DNA from: Deltaproteobacteria bacterium UBA1386
Lineage (GTDB): Bacteria > Desulfobacterota > Syntrophorhabdia > Syntrophorhabdales > Syntrophorhabdaceae
NCBI GenBank assembly: GCA_002305765.1
Contig: DBQU01000049.1
Span: forward strand, 1 to 64,000
Length of the DNA: 64,000 nucleotides
Reading direction: 5' to 3'
This document shows, in pieces, positions 7,530 through 15,961 of this stretch. The translations under genes and the position numbers were made by a program. Within the stretch, counting starts at the first letter, position 1; every line of letters starts with the position of its first letter. The notes beneath the pieces were generated by a model. The model worked only from the letters and a program-made list of their open reading frames with translations, searched no databases and had not been told where the DNA came from.

Positions 7530-9355
7530 CAAAGGAGCCTCGTAACAGCGTCAATGTCTATTGTTCCCAAGGCCATTTTGTTGTAGGCATCCATGAGAAT
7601 GCTGTGGCTCATATCCGCCGCCTCGACCTTTGCCTCCATGTGGTAACCGGATATCTTTCCATCGGAAAAATGACGGGGCCTGAATTCTATGGCCTCACCA
7701 AGGACCGTGCGACCCGAATAACCGGCGGAAAGCAGGCGCCGCGCTCCACCGCTACCGATGGTCTTCCTGCAGACGTCGCAGCCTTCGGACAGACTCGGGA
7801 CAAAGAATCTCTTCTCACGGATACTGTCGAGGAAGAGGTCTCTTTCGGGATAGCGGAGTTTCTTCATCCATTCAGGAATATTTCCCAATGGTTCCTCCAT
7901 CTCTTCCTTGCAGGCGCTGCAGAGTTTCTTCACCAGCACCTGGTTGACACCCATGATGAGGTTGTCCGCCACGGCGTCGACGGAGAGTCCGTAGTCCTCC
8001 ACCAGCATCTGCGGGATCTGCGTGGCCCGCGATACGTGGAGGGTTCCCAGCACAAGGTGCCCCGTCTTGGAAAGATGCACCGCCGTACTGACGGTTTCTT
8101 CGTCGCGCAACTCCCCTATGAAGATGACGTCCGGGTCATGCCTCTTGAAGGCCCGCGCAAATTCCGGAAAACCCACCACGTGTATGCTCGCCTTGCCGCC
8201 CTTCTCGCTACCAGCATCCTCCACGTACTCAAAGGTCTGGAACTGTCTTCCGCCGGGTATCTGGTACTCGATGGGATCCTCGACACAGAGTATGCATTTT
8301 GTTGACGGAAGGCCTGTCAGAAGGGTATTCACTGTCCTTGACTTTCCGCTCCCTGTGGGGCCGGTGACGAGGATGATGCCCCGGTTGCGGCTGACAGCCG
8401 TTGCGAACATTCCCGTATGGTACTCCAGGTAGCCTAGGTCCTGGAGCTTCTCATTGCGGATGTCCGTTTTGGCGAGGACGCGGAGTGCCACATCGCTGTT
8501 CGTCCCGTCAGGCTTCCAGATGAGCGACATCCTGAGATCCACGTCCGTGTGCCATCCCACATCTTCCTTTCTGCATATGATCTTGCCGTCCAGCGGCCTT
8601 CGCTTCTCGTCCGTCTTGAGGGAGGGCGTCATTTCCTTTGCCCAGTTGATAAGCACGTTGACAAGAGAACGTCCCTTTTCGGCCTTTAACGTGTGGACGT
8701 CGACAAGGTCGCCAAGGAGCCTGAAGCGGATCCTGTATATGTCCTGAGCGTCCAGGGGAAAGATATGGATGTCCGTGGCGCCGTGGACGAGGGCGTCCCT
8801 GATGAAAGGGTAGATGAAATTTCTCGATACCTGCGTATCGGCCGCCACGGCCCTGACGGCATCCGTCGGTCCCGAGAACCCGCTCTTGACCTCGATGTTG
8901 TGGAAATAATCCTTTCGGAGAAGAAAGAACCTGCCTTTGCCTATATGCTCCTTCTCAAGGTCTTTGAGCGCCATGGGATGCCAGGCATAGACATGTGTGG
9001 AAGAGCCGCCCCGGCCATCTTCTATCGTGGACGTGATGAGCCTGCCGGTGTTGACATGGCGGATACGCCCTTCCACCACCTCCGCCGCGGGGATCCCCGT
9101 AAGGGATTCGAAGACGGTGCGAAGTTCCTCGTAGGTCATTGCATTCTCTATTTCGCAGATGACGCTGTAAACGCTCTGATCGATGTGTTTCGCCCTGTCG
9201 AGGTAGATACCAAAGGATTCCTGTGCCATGCCTTTCGTCTCGACAAGATACCGCGAGATTGCGTTCTCCACATGGAAGCGATCGAGCGATCTTATCCGGT
9301 CAATTATCCCGGCCGCCGGGCACGCGTCGGGCGTCATCGAGGGTCTATTCGTCAT
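7529..9355 (-). CDS. pilQ: pilus assembly ATPase (PilQ/GspE family)
   Basis: A 608-residue assembly ATPase. The C-terminal motor has Walker A GPTGSGKS (332-339), the Asp box CVEDPIEYQ (about 357-365), Walker B IFIGELRD (411-418) and the His box GTLHVSRA. A tetracysteine zinc site follows (LCSACKE ... GCDVCRK), as in GspE/PilB-type ATPases. The first 170 residues are less conserved. It would energise pilin insertion through the platform protein. Four-base ATGA overlaps join it to both neighbours. PilQ is the R64 name; sequence and position both fit. Confidence 0.83.
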   Translation of the reverse strand: MTNRPSMTPDACPAAGIIDRIRSLDRFHVENAISRYLVETKGMAQESFGIYLDRAKHIDQSVYSVICEIENAMTYEELRTVFESLTGIPAAEVVEGRIRHVNTGRLITSTIEDGRGGSSTHVYAWHPMALKDLEKEHIGKGRFFLLRKDYFHNIEVKSGFSGPTDAVRAVAADTQVSRNFIYPFIRDALVHGATDIHIFPLDAQDIYRIRFRLLGDLVDVHTLKAEKGRSLVNVLINWAKEMTPSLKTDEKRRPLDGKIICRKEDVGWHTDVDLRMSLIWKPDGTNSDVALRVLAKTDIRNEKLQDLGYLEYHTGMFATAVSRNRGIILVTGPTGSGKSRTVNTLLTGLPSTKCILCVEDPIEYQIPGGRQFQTFEYVEDAGSEKGGKASIHVVGFPEFARAFKRHDPDVIFIGELRDEETVSTAVHLSKTGHLVLGTLHVSRATQIPQMLVEDYGLSVDAVADNLIMGVNQVLVKKLCSACKEEMEEPLGNIPEWMKKLRYPERDLFLDSIREKRFFVPSLSEGCDVCRKTIGSGGARRLLSAGYSGRTVLGEAIEFRPRHFSDGKISGYHMEAKVEAADMSHSILMDAYNKMALGTIDIDAVTRLL

Positions 9356-10257
9356 TGTGCCGTCACCTTGAAGGTCTTACCGCTCTTTAGCCGGACCTCG
9401 TTTATCGAGATCGCCGTGACAGCATCGCCGTCCACCGGGGAACCCACCTTCAACTCACCCCTGTTCGTCAACGCTATTGAAACCTCCCGGGTCTGTATGA
9501 CTCCCACCACCCTGAGGTCTCCTGGACGATCACCTCCGTAGGCGATATCGGGAAGGATGGGAAGCTCGCCGCCGGCGAGGCCCGATCGCGAAGAACGGGA
9601 TATCTGACCGGTCCGCGCTAAACTCCCTCTCTCTTTCAGGGATGTCTTCGGCGTCCGGGTATCCTGGAACCTCTTCAGGAATTTCTCGCGAAAGGGGTTG
9701 TCATCTCTCAACACAAGCTGACACAGAAGTGTCTCGGGTTGGTCCGGCGAGGCAGACGCCTTCGACGCCATACCATCCGGGCCGGCCTTCTCCACGGACG
9801 ATGGAATTGTCCTGGGAGAAGGAGATGCCTCCCTCACGGACGGTGTCTCGGAGGCGACCTGAGTCCCGGCCCCTGTCTTTTCGGGTGACACATCGCTGAC
9901 CCGTGAATCCGGGGACGATGGATGGGGCGTTCGCAGGATTTCTCCTGCCTGCCCTTCGATGAACGGCGCCTCCCGAGAAGCCGGAACATTCTTTCCTCCT
10001 CCGACATCGATAGCCCTTACAAGTCCGGAAGGATCGCCGGAGATCCTCCTGTTGAGCGACCCACGTATGTAGTTGAGGTAATAGTAACCTCCCAGCGCAG
10101 TCACGAGAACCAGGAAAACTCCTGTGAACAGGGCAACTCTGAACAGGACGCTTCCGCCTTTTTTAGAACTTTCTCCCTCAACGGGATAATCGTTTCCAGC
10201 ATGCTCATCGCCGAGATCATCATCTCTGTCTTCTTTCTTCAGAAATGGAAGTCTCAC
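9352..10257 (-). CDS. pilP: PilP-like bitopic inner-membrane pilus protein
   Basis: A 301-residue protein: charged cytoplasmic N-terminus, one transmembrane helix (about 40-60, LFRVALFTGVFLVLVTALGG), a long Ser/Pro/Glu-rich linker (about 90-190) and a small C-terminal domain (about 235-301) with GDLRVVGVIQTREVSIALT. That C-terminal pattern matches PilP/GspC-type domains that contact a secretin. R64 PilP has the same layout and place between PilO and PilQ. Translation starts at GTG after GGGAGG. Identification rests on topology and order more than on strong sequence identity. Confidence 0.62.
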   Translation of the reverse strand: MRLPFLKKEDRDDDLGDEHAGNDYPVEGESSKKGGSVLFRVALFTGVFLVLVTALGGYYYLNYIRGSLNRRISGDPSGLVRAIDVGGGKNVPASREAPFIEGQAGEILRTPHPSSPDSRVSDVSPEKTGAGTQVASETPSVREASPSPRTIPSSVEKAGPDGMASKASASPDQPETLLCQLVLRDDNPFREKFLKRFQDTRTPKTSLKERGSLARTGQISRSSRSGLAGGELPILPDIAYGGDRPGDLRVVGVIQTREVSIALTNRGELKVGSPVDGDAVTAISINEVRLKSGKTFKVTAQ

Positions 10258-10273
10258 AACCTGCCTCCCGGAT

Positions 10274-11419
10274 CTAGAACTTGTGGCATGTCAACTCTCC
10301 CGTCGTGTTCCCCTCATTGACGGTGATGGTGTCGATCACGATAGGAGACAGGTAGATGTCGTTGAATATCCTCACAACATTCCCGTAGTCCTTCTGGGCC
10401 ACCGTGAACTTCCACTCCCTCTCCCCCCTGGCTGCAACATCGCAAAGATCGATGAGGGTTTCAAAGGCCCTGGTATTCTGCCGCGCCCTGTCCTCAGCTT
10501 TCAACGCCGCCTGCATGTCAACCCTGCTCTTCGCGAAAACGATCTCCTTTCCGAAGACGAAGAGATCGCCGCTCTTTTTGCTTCCTCGAAAGGGATAGAA
10601 GGACTCGAATTGAAAGGACAATGTGCCTTTGAGCTCCTGTTCTCGTCCCTTTCCCCGGGGTGAGCCTGAGACGGGCAGGATGCGGAAAACAGCGTTCCTC
10701 AAGGCAATGTCTTCTGGAAGTGTTTCGACGTAGAGTTTATACTTTACGAGGGCTTCGCCGGTGATGAGTATCGACAATGCCCGTATCTCCTCATGGGTAA
10801 GAGGTGGTATTTCCTTCGTCGCTCCTGCCTTCGCGCCGGGCTCCGTTTTTCTCTTCGCAAAGACACCCGCATAGTTTAGAACTGCGACCATGATGACGGC
10901 AACAACGACAAGCCACACAACGGCCTGAAGGGGAGTAACCCCGATGGTCACTTCTTTAAGGAGCTTCTCGTAAGAGATATCAACATAATCCGGTTCCATG
11001 GAAAGGGAAGCATCGCCGAATATCCCGTCGTACTGTCTTCCTGCCATGGCCATGAAGTTCCCGGGGCTGCTGTCCACGCTCAGCATGTATCGGGCCTCAA
11101 TAGTCATGTTCCCGGTTTTGATCTCCATGAAGACGTACTTGCCGTCCCCGCGGTCAAAGAACCCGGCGAGCACTGTCTTTTTGTTCTTCACCATGTAATG
11201 GGCCATAAGGTACGCTAAAGACACGCGTCGCGACGCTATCCATCGGTCGCCTATCTTGTGGGAGAGTTTTTCCCGGGGTTTGAGTTTCCGTACGGATATA
11301 TGCTCCGCAAAAGGGATGATCTTTGCCCCCCTGCCCGGCCTGACCGTCTTCGGATCAACCATTTTCTGTGTAACGACATCGAAAACGACATTGTCGTCGA
11401 ACTTCACATAGAGCTTCAC
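10274..11419 (-). CDS. pilO: PilO-like pilus accessory protein
   Basis: A 381-residue protein with a soluble N-terminal region of about 180 residues, a single hydrophobic helix (about 184-204, AVVWLVVVAVIMVAVLNYAG) and a periplasmic C-terminal part of about 175 residues. R64 PilO has this topology and lies between the secretin PilN and PilP, exactly the order found here. It would link cytoplasmic and outer-membrane parts of the machine. A GTG start is used; the upstream secretin stop is one base away, so the two are translationally coupled. Confidence comes mainly from order and topology. Confidence 0.6.
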   Translation of the reverse strand: MKLYVKFDDNVVFDVVTQKMVDPKTVRPGRGAKIIPFAEHISVRKLKPREKLSHKIGDRWIASRRVSLAYLMAHYMVKNKKTVLAGFFDRGDGKYVFMEIKTGNMTIEARYMLSVDSSPGNFMAMAGRQYDGIFGDASLSMEPDYVDISYEKLLKEVTIGVTPLQAVVWLVVVAVIMVAVLNYAGVFAKRKTEPGAKAGATKEIPPLTHEEIRALSILITGEALVKYKLYVETLPEDIALRNAVFRILPVSGSPRGKGREQELKGTLSFQFESFYPFRGSKKSGDLFVFGKEIVFAKSRVDMQAALKAEDRARQNTRAFETLIDLCDVAARGEREWKFTVAQKDYGNVVRIFNDIYLSPIVIDTITVNEGNTTGELTCHKF

Positions 11420-11420
11420 T

Positions 11421-12872
11421 TCATATCTCCCTGTCGCCCTTCTCCTCGACGAAATTGATGAGCACCGTCAGCTCGGAGGTTCTGTCACGAGAACTGTTGT
11501 ACCCGAATAGATAGGAAAGGACGGGTAAATTGCTCAGGAGGGGTATGCCCACCCGCTTTTTGTCGGCGCTCTTGATCTTGAAACCCGATATGGCGACCGT
11601 CTCTCCGACAGACATCTTGATGGGTATCGAAACATAATTGCGCTCTACCTGGGGGAGTTCGGTCTTCTCCACGACCTGAAAACCAAGGAGATTGGAAAGA
11701 TCGACGCTCGTGTTTACGAGATACCCTTTGTCCAGCCTCAGGGGATTGACGGTCATTTTGAGTCCTACTTCCATGCTTGCCATCTGCGGTGTCGTGATCG
11801 TTTGGTTGTTGACAACCTGGATCACGCTGCCCGTTGAGTACCAGACCGTCTGTGACATCTCAAATGGAAGAACTGCACCTGAGACGGCCCTTGATTCCCA
11901 CGAATGGACCACATGGACGTCGCCATAGGTCCCGAGCATCTTTATGAAGCCCGCGAAATCTTCATCGATCACCAGCAGGGTAGCGACGTTGCTGTCTCCC
12001 ATCGTCTGCGTGAAGTTCGTGCTCAATACAACTGAGGGGCTTCTCGACTTGAGCATTGCGTACCAGTTGAGCCCCGTCTCGTATTCATCCTTGTAGTCTA
12101 TTCGAACAAGGGTGATCTTCATGGTAACGGTCTTGCGTTTCCTGAGGTCCGTGTCGAGCATTTCCCTGACCATCTTGATGCGTGACGGTATGTCTCTCAC
12201 GTAGACAAAACCGCTCGTCATCGGCGTGACAACACCCTTGGCCGAAAGCATTTTCTTGATGCTTTCGATGATCTTCGACATCTCGCGGTCTTCTGCTTTG
12301 TCCCCCGTCGATGAGGTTCCCGATGTGTTTGCCGACGTTCCCGAATTTGCGTATCCCACACCTGTCGACGTCGATGATGTTCCGTTCAGCGACCGGTTAT
12401 TCGATGACGAAGTTTCGCTAAGCGATTCCTTATGCCTCACATATACGTCATGAACATTGAGGATGGCCTCCTCGTAGGGGGTGACAACGTATGCCCCGTC
12501 GGCTACCTTTCTGTAAGCATAGTCAAGACCGGAGACTATGGTCTCGATGGCCTCCTCGAGGGATTCTCCTTCGTAATAAGCGCTTACCTTCACCTTTGAG
12601 GTGTCTATTTCGCGGTCGATGGTGATGCTTGCCCCAGCCTGCCGCCCCAGAGAAAGAAGGGCATCGTTAAGCGGCACACCATTGAAATGAAGGTTCACCG
12701 TCTTCGTTCGCGCATCCTTCACAACCGCCTCGGACAGGAGGGCTCTCCTAAAAGCTCCATCCACCGTTTCGGCGCTGTTCGCACGCCATCCGGGGGCGCA
12801 GACCGCAGCAAAGACCGCCATTGCGAGGCCCCACCTGAAGATATTTTTCCCCTCACTGGATTCCTCCTCCAT
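11421..12872 (-). CDS. pilN: outer-membrane secretin of the thin-pilus system (PilN-like)
   Basis: A 483-residue secretin. After an N-terminal hydrophobic signal (about 11-35) come an STN/N0-type domain (about 57-115, with NLHFNGVPLNDALLSL), a Ser/Thr/Asn/Gly-rich insert (151-190), and the secretin core ending in VGIPLLSNLPVLSYLFGYN and ELTVLINF, the signature C-terminus of the family. The low-complexity insert is also seen in plasmid PilN proteins. It forms the outer-membrane channel for the pilus. The signal has no lipobox, whereas R64 PilN is a lipoprotein. The start overlaps the upstream gene by 20 bases. Confidence 0.85.
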   Translation of the reverse strand: MEEESSEGKNIFRWGLAMAVFAAVCAPGWRANSAETVDGAFRRALLSEAVVKDARTKTVNLHFNGVPLNDALLSLGRQAGASITIDREIDTSKVKVSAYYEGESLEEAIETIVSGLDYAYRKVADGAYVVTPYEEAILNVHDVYVRHKESLSETSSSNNRSLNGTSSTSTGVGYANSGTSANTSGTSSTGDKAEDREMSKIIESIKKMLSAKGVVTPMTSGFVYVRDIPSRIKMVREMLDTDLRKRKTVTMKITLVRIDYKDEYETGLNWYAMLKSRSPSVVLSTNFTQTMGDSNVATLLVIDEDFAGFIKMLGTYGDVHVVHSWESRAVSGAVLPFEMSQTVWYSTGSVIQVVNNQTITTPQMASMEVGLKMTVNPLRLDKGYLVNTSVDLSNLLGFQVVEKTELPQVERNYVSIPIKMSVGETVAISGFKIKSADKKRVGIPLLSNLPVLSYLFGYNSSRDRTSELTVLINFVEEKGDREI

Positions 12873-13479
12873 CGGATGTATGTCTCTTTATCCGGCAGAC
12901 AAATCCGTCGGGTGTTAGAAATGCCCCCTCTTCCCCTGAAAATGTGAGCGCAACCTTTCTCGCCGATTTTTGCGGTATGTAGAACACACTGAAACCATCC
13001 TTGTCGCTCATGATGGTGTAGAATGTCCTGCCGGCACTGAAAGTTCCCCCTGCCGCGGGCACTATATGCAGGAAAGCTGTTGAGCCCCCGGCAAAAAGCA
13101 TCCTTACCCTGGGCCATATGATCTGTTTCGCTCTGTGGACTACACGTTCTGCGCCGGTATCGAAAACGGCAACTATGAACCTGGTGCCTGGCGCCTCAAG
13201 CAGTTTAAGGTTGTGGCCATCAGGCGGCGGCACGGCGGGTATGTCGAGAAAGACCGCAAGTCTCGCCTGCCATTTTTCACCCTCTGTCAAAGACCGTTCT
13301 TCTCCCCCCGAGGCGGTCCGCGGGTCTATTCGGCTCTCACTTTTGACGGTCTGCGGTTTGTCGAGAAAGGCGTCTTCCAGTTCCGAAGACATTCCTTTCA
13401 TCGACATGGTCTCGCCTTGCCCTGAATATGCACAAAGACACATGCATGCCGCAAACAGGGTCACAAGAATGCGCCTCAT
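12853..13479 (-). CDS. secreted protein between DotG-like and secretin genes, unknown function
   Basis: A 208-residue protein with a clear signal peptide (MRRILVTLFAACMCLCAYSG). The start at 13479 is chosen because GGAGGGAGG lies just upstream and because the ATG overlaps the preceding stop as ATGA; the frame is open 23 codons further. No domain is recognised. Its place between a lipoprotein and the PilN-like secretin suggests an R64 PilM/PilL-like periplasmic factor or part of the type IV secretion core, but this is inference from position only. Confidence 0.55.
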   Translation of the reverse strand: MRRILVTLFAACMCLCAYSGQGETMSMKGMSSELEDAFLDKPQTVKSESRIDPRTASGGEERSLTEGEKWQARLAVFLDIPAVPPPDGHNLKLLEAPGTRFIVAVFDTGAERVVHRAKQIIWPRVRMLFAGGSTAFLHIVPAAGGTFSAGRTFYTIMSDKDGFSVFYIPQKSARKVALTFSGEEGAFLTPDGFVCRIKRHTSDGGGIQ

Positions 13480-14201
13480 GGCCTCCCTCCTTCGCGGGAG
13501 ATGGCGACAAGGGCATAGGTTGAGCTCCATGACAGGCGGAGCACGCAATGGCGTTCATGGTTGTACTTCCCTTCCTTCCTGAGTGTGATCACCAGCTTCT
13601 TGAGTTGCGGCACAGTGTGGAAGGTCCCGAGCACCTCACATGTCAGGCCCTCCAGCTTGCTCCTGGCATCCATAAAGGCAACAAGTCTCTGGGTTTCGTT
13701 CTCATACGTCTTTTTCATCCGGACAAGAAGATTGCATTTTTCGTCGACGCTCACATACGCGTTCGTAGGAAACCATGACGGGTAAAGGTCGACAGGTGTG
13801 TAGATGCCGGGTATTATCGCAAGCCTGCCACCGGCCGCATACCCTCCCCCGAACGGCACGCGGTCCGACGCCGATGTCTCCCAGTCGTAGGACCTCCGAA
13901 AGGATTCAGCCGGCACTATCCGCAATTCTCCTCCGGTGACGACAAGATTCATGTTTTCGTTGCCTCCCTGCGCCATCGACACGACACCCGATTCCCCTTC
14001 ACTCCCGTCCGCTCTTTTCATCCTGTAAAGGTAGCGGGAATAAGGTCTTGACGCCGCCGCACCATCGAGGATGTTCCACATGTCGGCGGCCGTTGCCGCT
14101 GACGATGGATCGCCCGGGCCTTGTCCCGCATGCTCGAGACCACTACAGCCCGCCACCGCGGCGATGATAATAAGAACTTGGAGGAGAAGTTTCGTACGCA
14201 T
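13476..14201 (-). CDS. predicted lipoprotein of the type IV secretion/pilus block
   Basis: A 241-residue protein with a lipoprotein signal: a hydrophobic stretch then VAGC, so lipidation at Cys19 is expected. The mature region is not recognised. Lipoproteins accompany the DotG/VirB10 core in I-type systems (DotC, DotD) and VirB7 in A-type systems; this one directly follows the DotG-like gene and may be such a core partner. It overlaps the following secreted-protein gene by four bases. I cannot assign it to a named family. Confidence 0.6.
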   Translation of the reverse strand: MRTKLLLQVLIIIAAVAGCSGLEHAGQGPGDPSSAATAADMWNILDGAAASRPYSRYLYRMKRADGSEGESGVVSMAQGGNENMNLVVTGGELRIVPAESFRRSYDWETSASDRVPFGGGYAAGGRLAIIPGIYTPVDLYPSWFPTNAYVSVDEKCNLLVRMKKTYENETQRLVAFMDARSKLEGLTCEVLGTFHTVPQLKKLVITLRKEGKYNHERHCVLRLSWSSTYALVAISREGGRP

Positions 14202-14218
14202 CTTGTCTTTTCCCCGAC

Positions 14219-15373
14219 CTACGGTGCGAAATAGATCAATACGGGAACTCCCTTTTCCATAATGAGGGTCGGGCTCTTTTTCGTCGAGCCTTCCACCTTC
14301 TTCGACAACCCCTGAAAGATCGTGTCTCCCGCCGCCAGCCCGCCTTCCCTCAGGCGATCGTCGCTTTTCGTCTGGCCCGTTACCGTGACGCCTCCGGCTC
14401 CTACCTCTACTGTCGTGGTGTCCTTTCTGAGCGCGTTGAGAAATGACGAGACTCCAGCCATGACTCCGCTCACGACCGTGCCGGCGACATCCTCGTGCTT
14501 TACTGCCGATACGATCCCATCGGTCTCATCTATCGATGCCACATATCCTTTCATCTGATGATGGGCGTTATCGGGGCCGATCACCCCGGACACCTCCACG
14601 TGGAACCTGTTATCGGTGAAATTGGCCGCAGCTCTACCGACCACTTTCCAGCCTTTCAGGGGTGGCTCGGCCCCGGTGGCCACAAATGTGGCATTTGCCT
14701 GCGCCGAGGTAAAGGTTCTATCCACTACTGCCCGGTAGGGCTTGTAGTAGCTCACCTTCGGCCCCCCCGCAGCGCCCGGGGAGCCCGGCTTCTCGCCGTC
14801 CTGATCTTTAGCGACGGGTTGCGGTTTGTTGACAAAACCACCGGAGCTTTTCTGGAAATAGAGATACTCCCATGCCTTTCTCTTTGATTCACCGTCATCC
14901 CTTTCTCCGGCGGCCTTTCCCCTTTTTCCTCGTCCGGCGGCATCGTTGTAAATGCTTTTCCTGCCCTCACCGTTCCCCGACACGGGCGGATCCAAAGGAT
15001 CGTCGCCATCGGGCTCTTCCACAACAATGTCATCCAGGACCAGATCGCTTTCCTTTTTCTTCTTTCCCACACCAACCCCGCCGATGTATCCGCCCTTGTC
15101 GCTTTCCTTGAGCATCTGCTGTTCTTTCCTGATCGCATCCCCTATGGTGCTTTCGGTCGTTTTGGTTTCATCCACGATCCGGGATTCCTCCTCCTGACCG
15201 CCCTTTTCTCGACCATTCTTCGACGGACTCCCCGACTGATTGACCCCACGCTGAGAGATGCGCGTCTTCTTGGACGTATTTTTCAAGAGCATGCCGACCA
15301 TCACCGACAATATCACCGCCAGCACGACAACGCCCAGCGTGATCATAATTGCGGGTCTTGAGAGCTTCCTCAT
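14219..15373 (-). CDS. VirB10/DotG (IcmE)-like core component
   Basis: A 384-residue bitopic protein: one transmembrane helix near the N-terminus (about 9-30, MITLGVVVLAVILSVMVGML), a long Lys/Glu/Gly-rich linker (about 35-190) and a C-terminal domain (about 200-384) ending TLIMEKGVPVLIYF. The ending resembles the last strand of VirB10/IcmE proteins, where the motif precedes the C-terminus. VirB10/DotG spans inner and outer membranes and gates the channel. It lies between the VirB4-like ATPase region and a lipoprotein, as expected. The family call is moderate because the linker dominates the protein. Confidence 0.65.
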   Translation of the reverse strand: MRKLSRPAIMITLGVVVLAVILSVMVGMLLKNTSKKTRISQRGVNQSGSPSKNGREKGGQEEESRIVDETKTTESTIGDAIRKEQQMLKESDKGGYIGGVGVGKKKKESDLVLDDIVVEEPDGDDPLDPPVSGNGEGRKSIYNDAAGRGKRGKAAGERDDGESKRKAWEYLYFQKSSGGFVNKPQPVAKDQDGEKPGSPGAAGGPKVSYYKPYRAVVDRTFTSAQANATFVATGAEPPLKGWKVVGRAAANFTDNRFHVEVSGVIGPDNAHHQMKGYVASIDETDGIVSAVKHEDVAGTVVSGVMAGVSSFLNALRKDTTTVEVGAGGVTVTGQTKSDDRLREGGLAAGDTIFQGLSKKVEGSTKKSPTLIMEKGVPVLIYFAP

Positions 15374-15375
15374 CG

Positions 15376-15922
15376 TCAGAGCCCTGCCGCCATAGGTCGG
15401 ACGATATGCTTCGAGCCTGAAAAGAGTATCGCGTTTCCACCCCGTATCCTTGCCGATCCAACGGTGCCCTGCTTATCATTGAAATATATCGACAGCGCTC
15501 CAGAGCCTTCCGGTCTGATGGCAACCACCACGTCCCCGAGATCGAGGGGCTCCTTTTCATGGAGGCAGTAGACGGCCTTCAAATTGTGCAGCGATTGAAG
15601 ATATTTGTAATCGTCGGGGGTGATCTCGCTCCATTTCCCGTCCACAACGGGCAAATGCTCACTATCGAAGACAAGGGCGATGATCTCGCTTCCGCCGCGG
15701 GGAGCGAAGATCTCTATCCTGTCCGGTATCTCGTATTTCGTACGCACCTTCTCCAGGAAAGGATTCCCTCCGGGAAGCGCCTTCTTTCCGCCCGAAAGGG
15801 TCTTCATTCCTCTGAGGAACTCCCCCCAGGGCATCCATGGCGGAACTATCCGTCTGCGGTCTCTCCATTGCCGGCACCGGTAAAGCACCCGTGGCGACGA
15901 TTGCGAGCATTACGATCAGCAT
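15376..15922 (-). pseudogene. periplasmic protein interrupted by a one-base frameshift in a G run
   Basis: Two frames share one protein. From the ATG at 15922 a signal peptide reads MLIVMLAIVATGALPVPA and continues to MDAL; the rest (FLRGMKTLSGGKK through KHIVRPMAAGL, stop at 15376) is in another frame. The switch is at about 15822-15827, where the coding strand has six Gs. Removing one G gives MDALGEFLRGMKT without a break and a 181-residue protein. It is either a sequencing indel, a true mutation or a slippery/phase-variable site. The function is unknown; it lies between the VirB4-like and VirB10-like genes, so a role in the secretion core is likely. Confidence 0.7.
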
Positions 15923-15961
15923 GCGAAGAACGATGGTGTCCCCCCTTCCCCTCTTGTTCCC

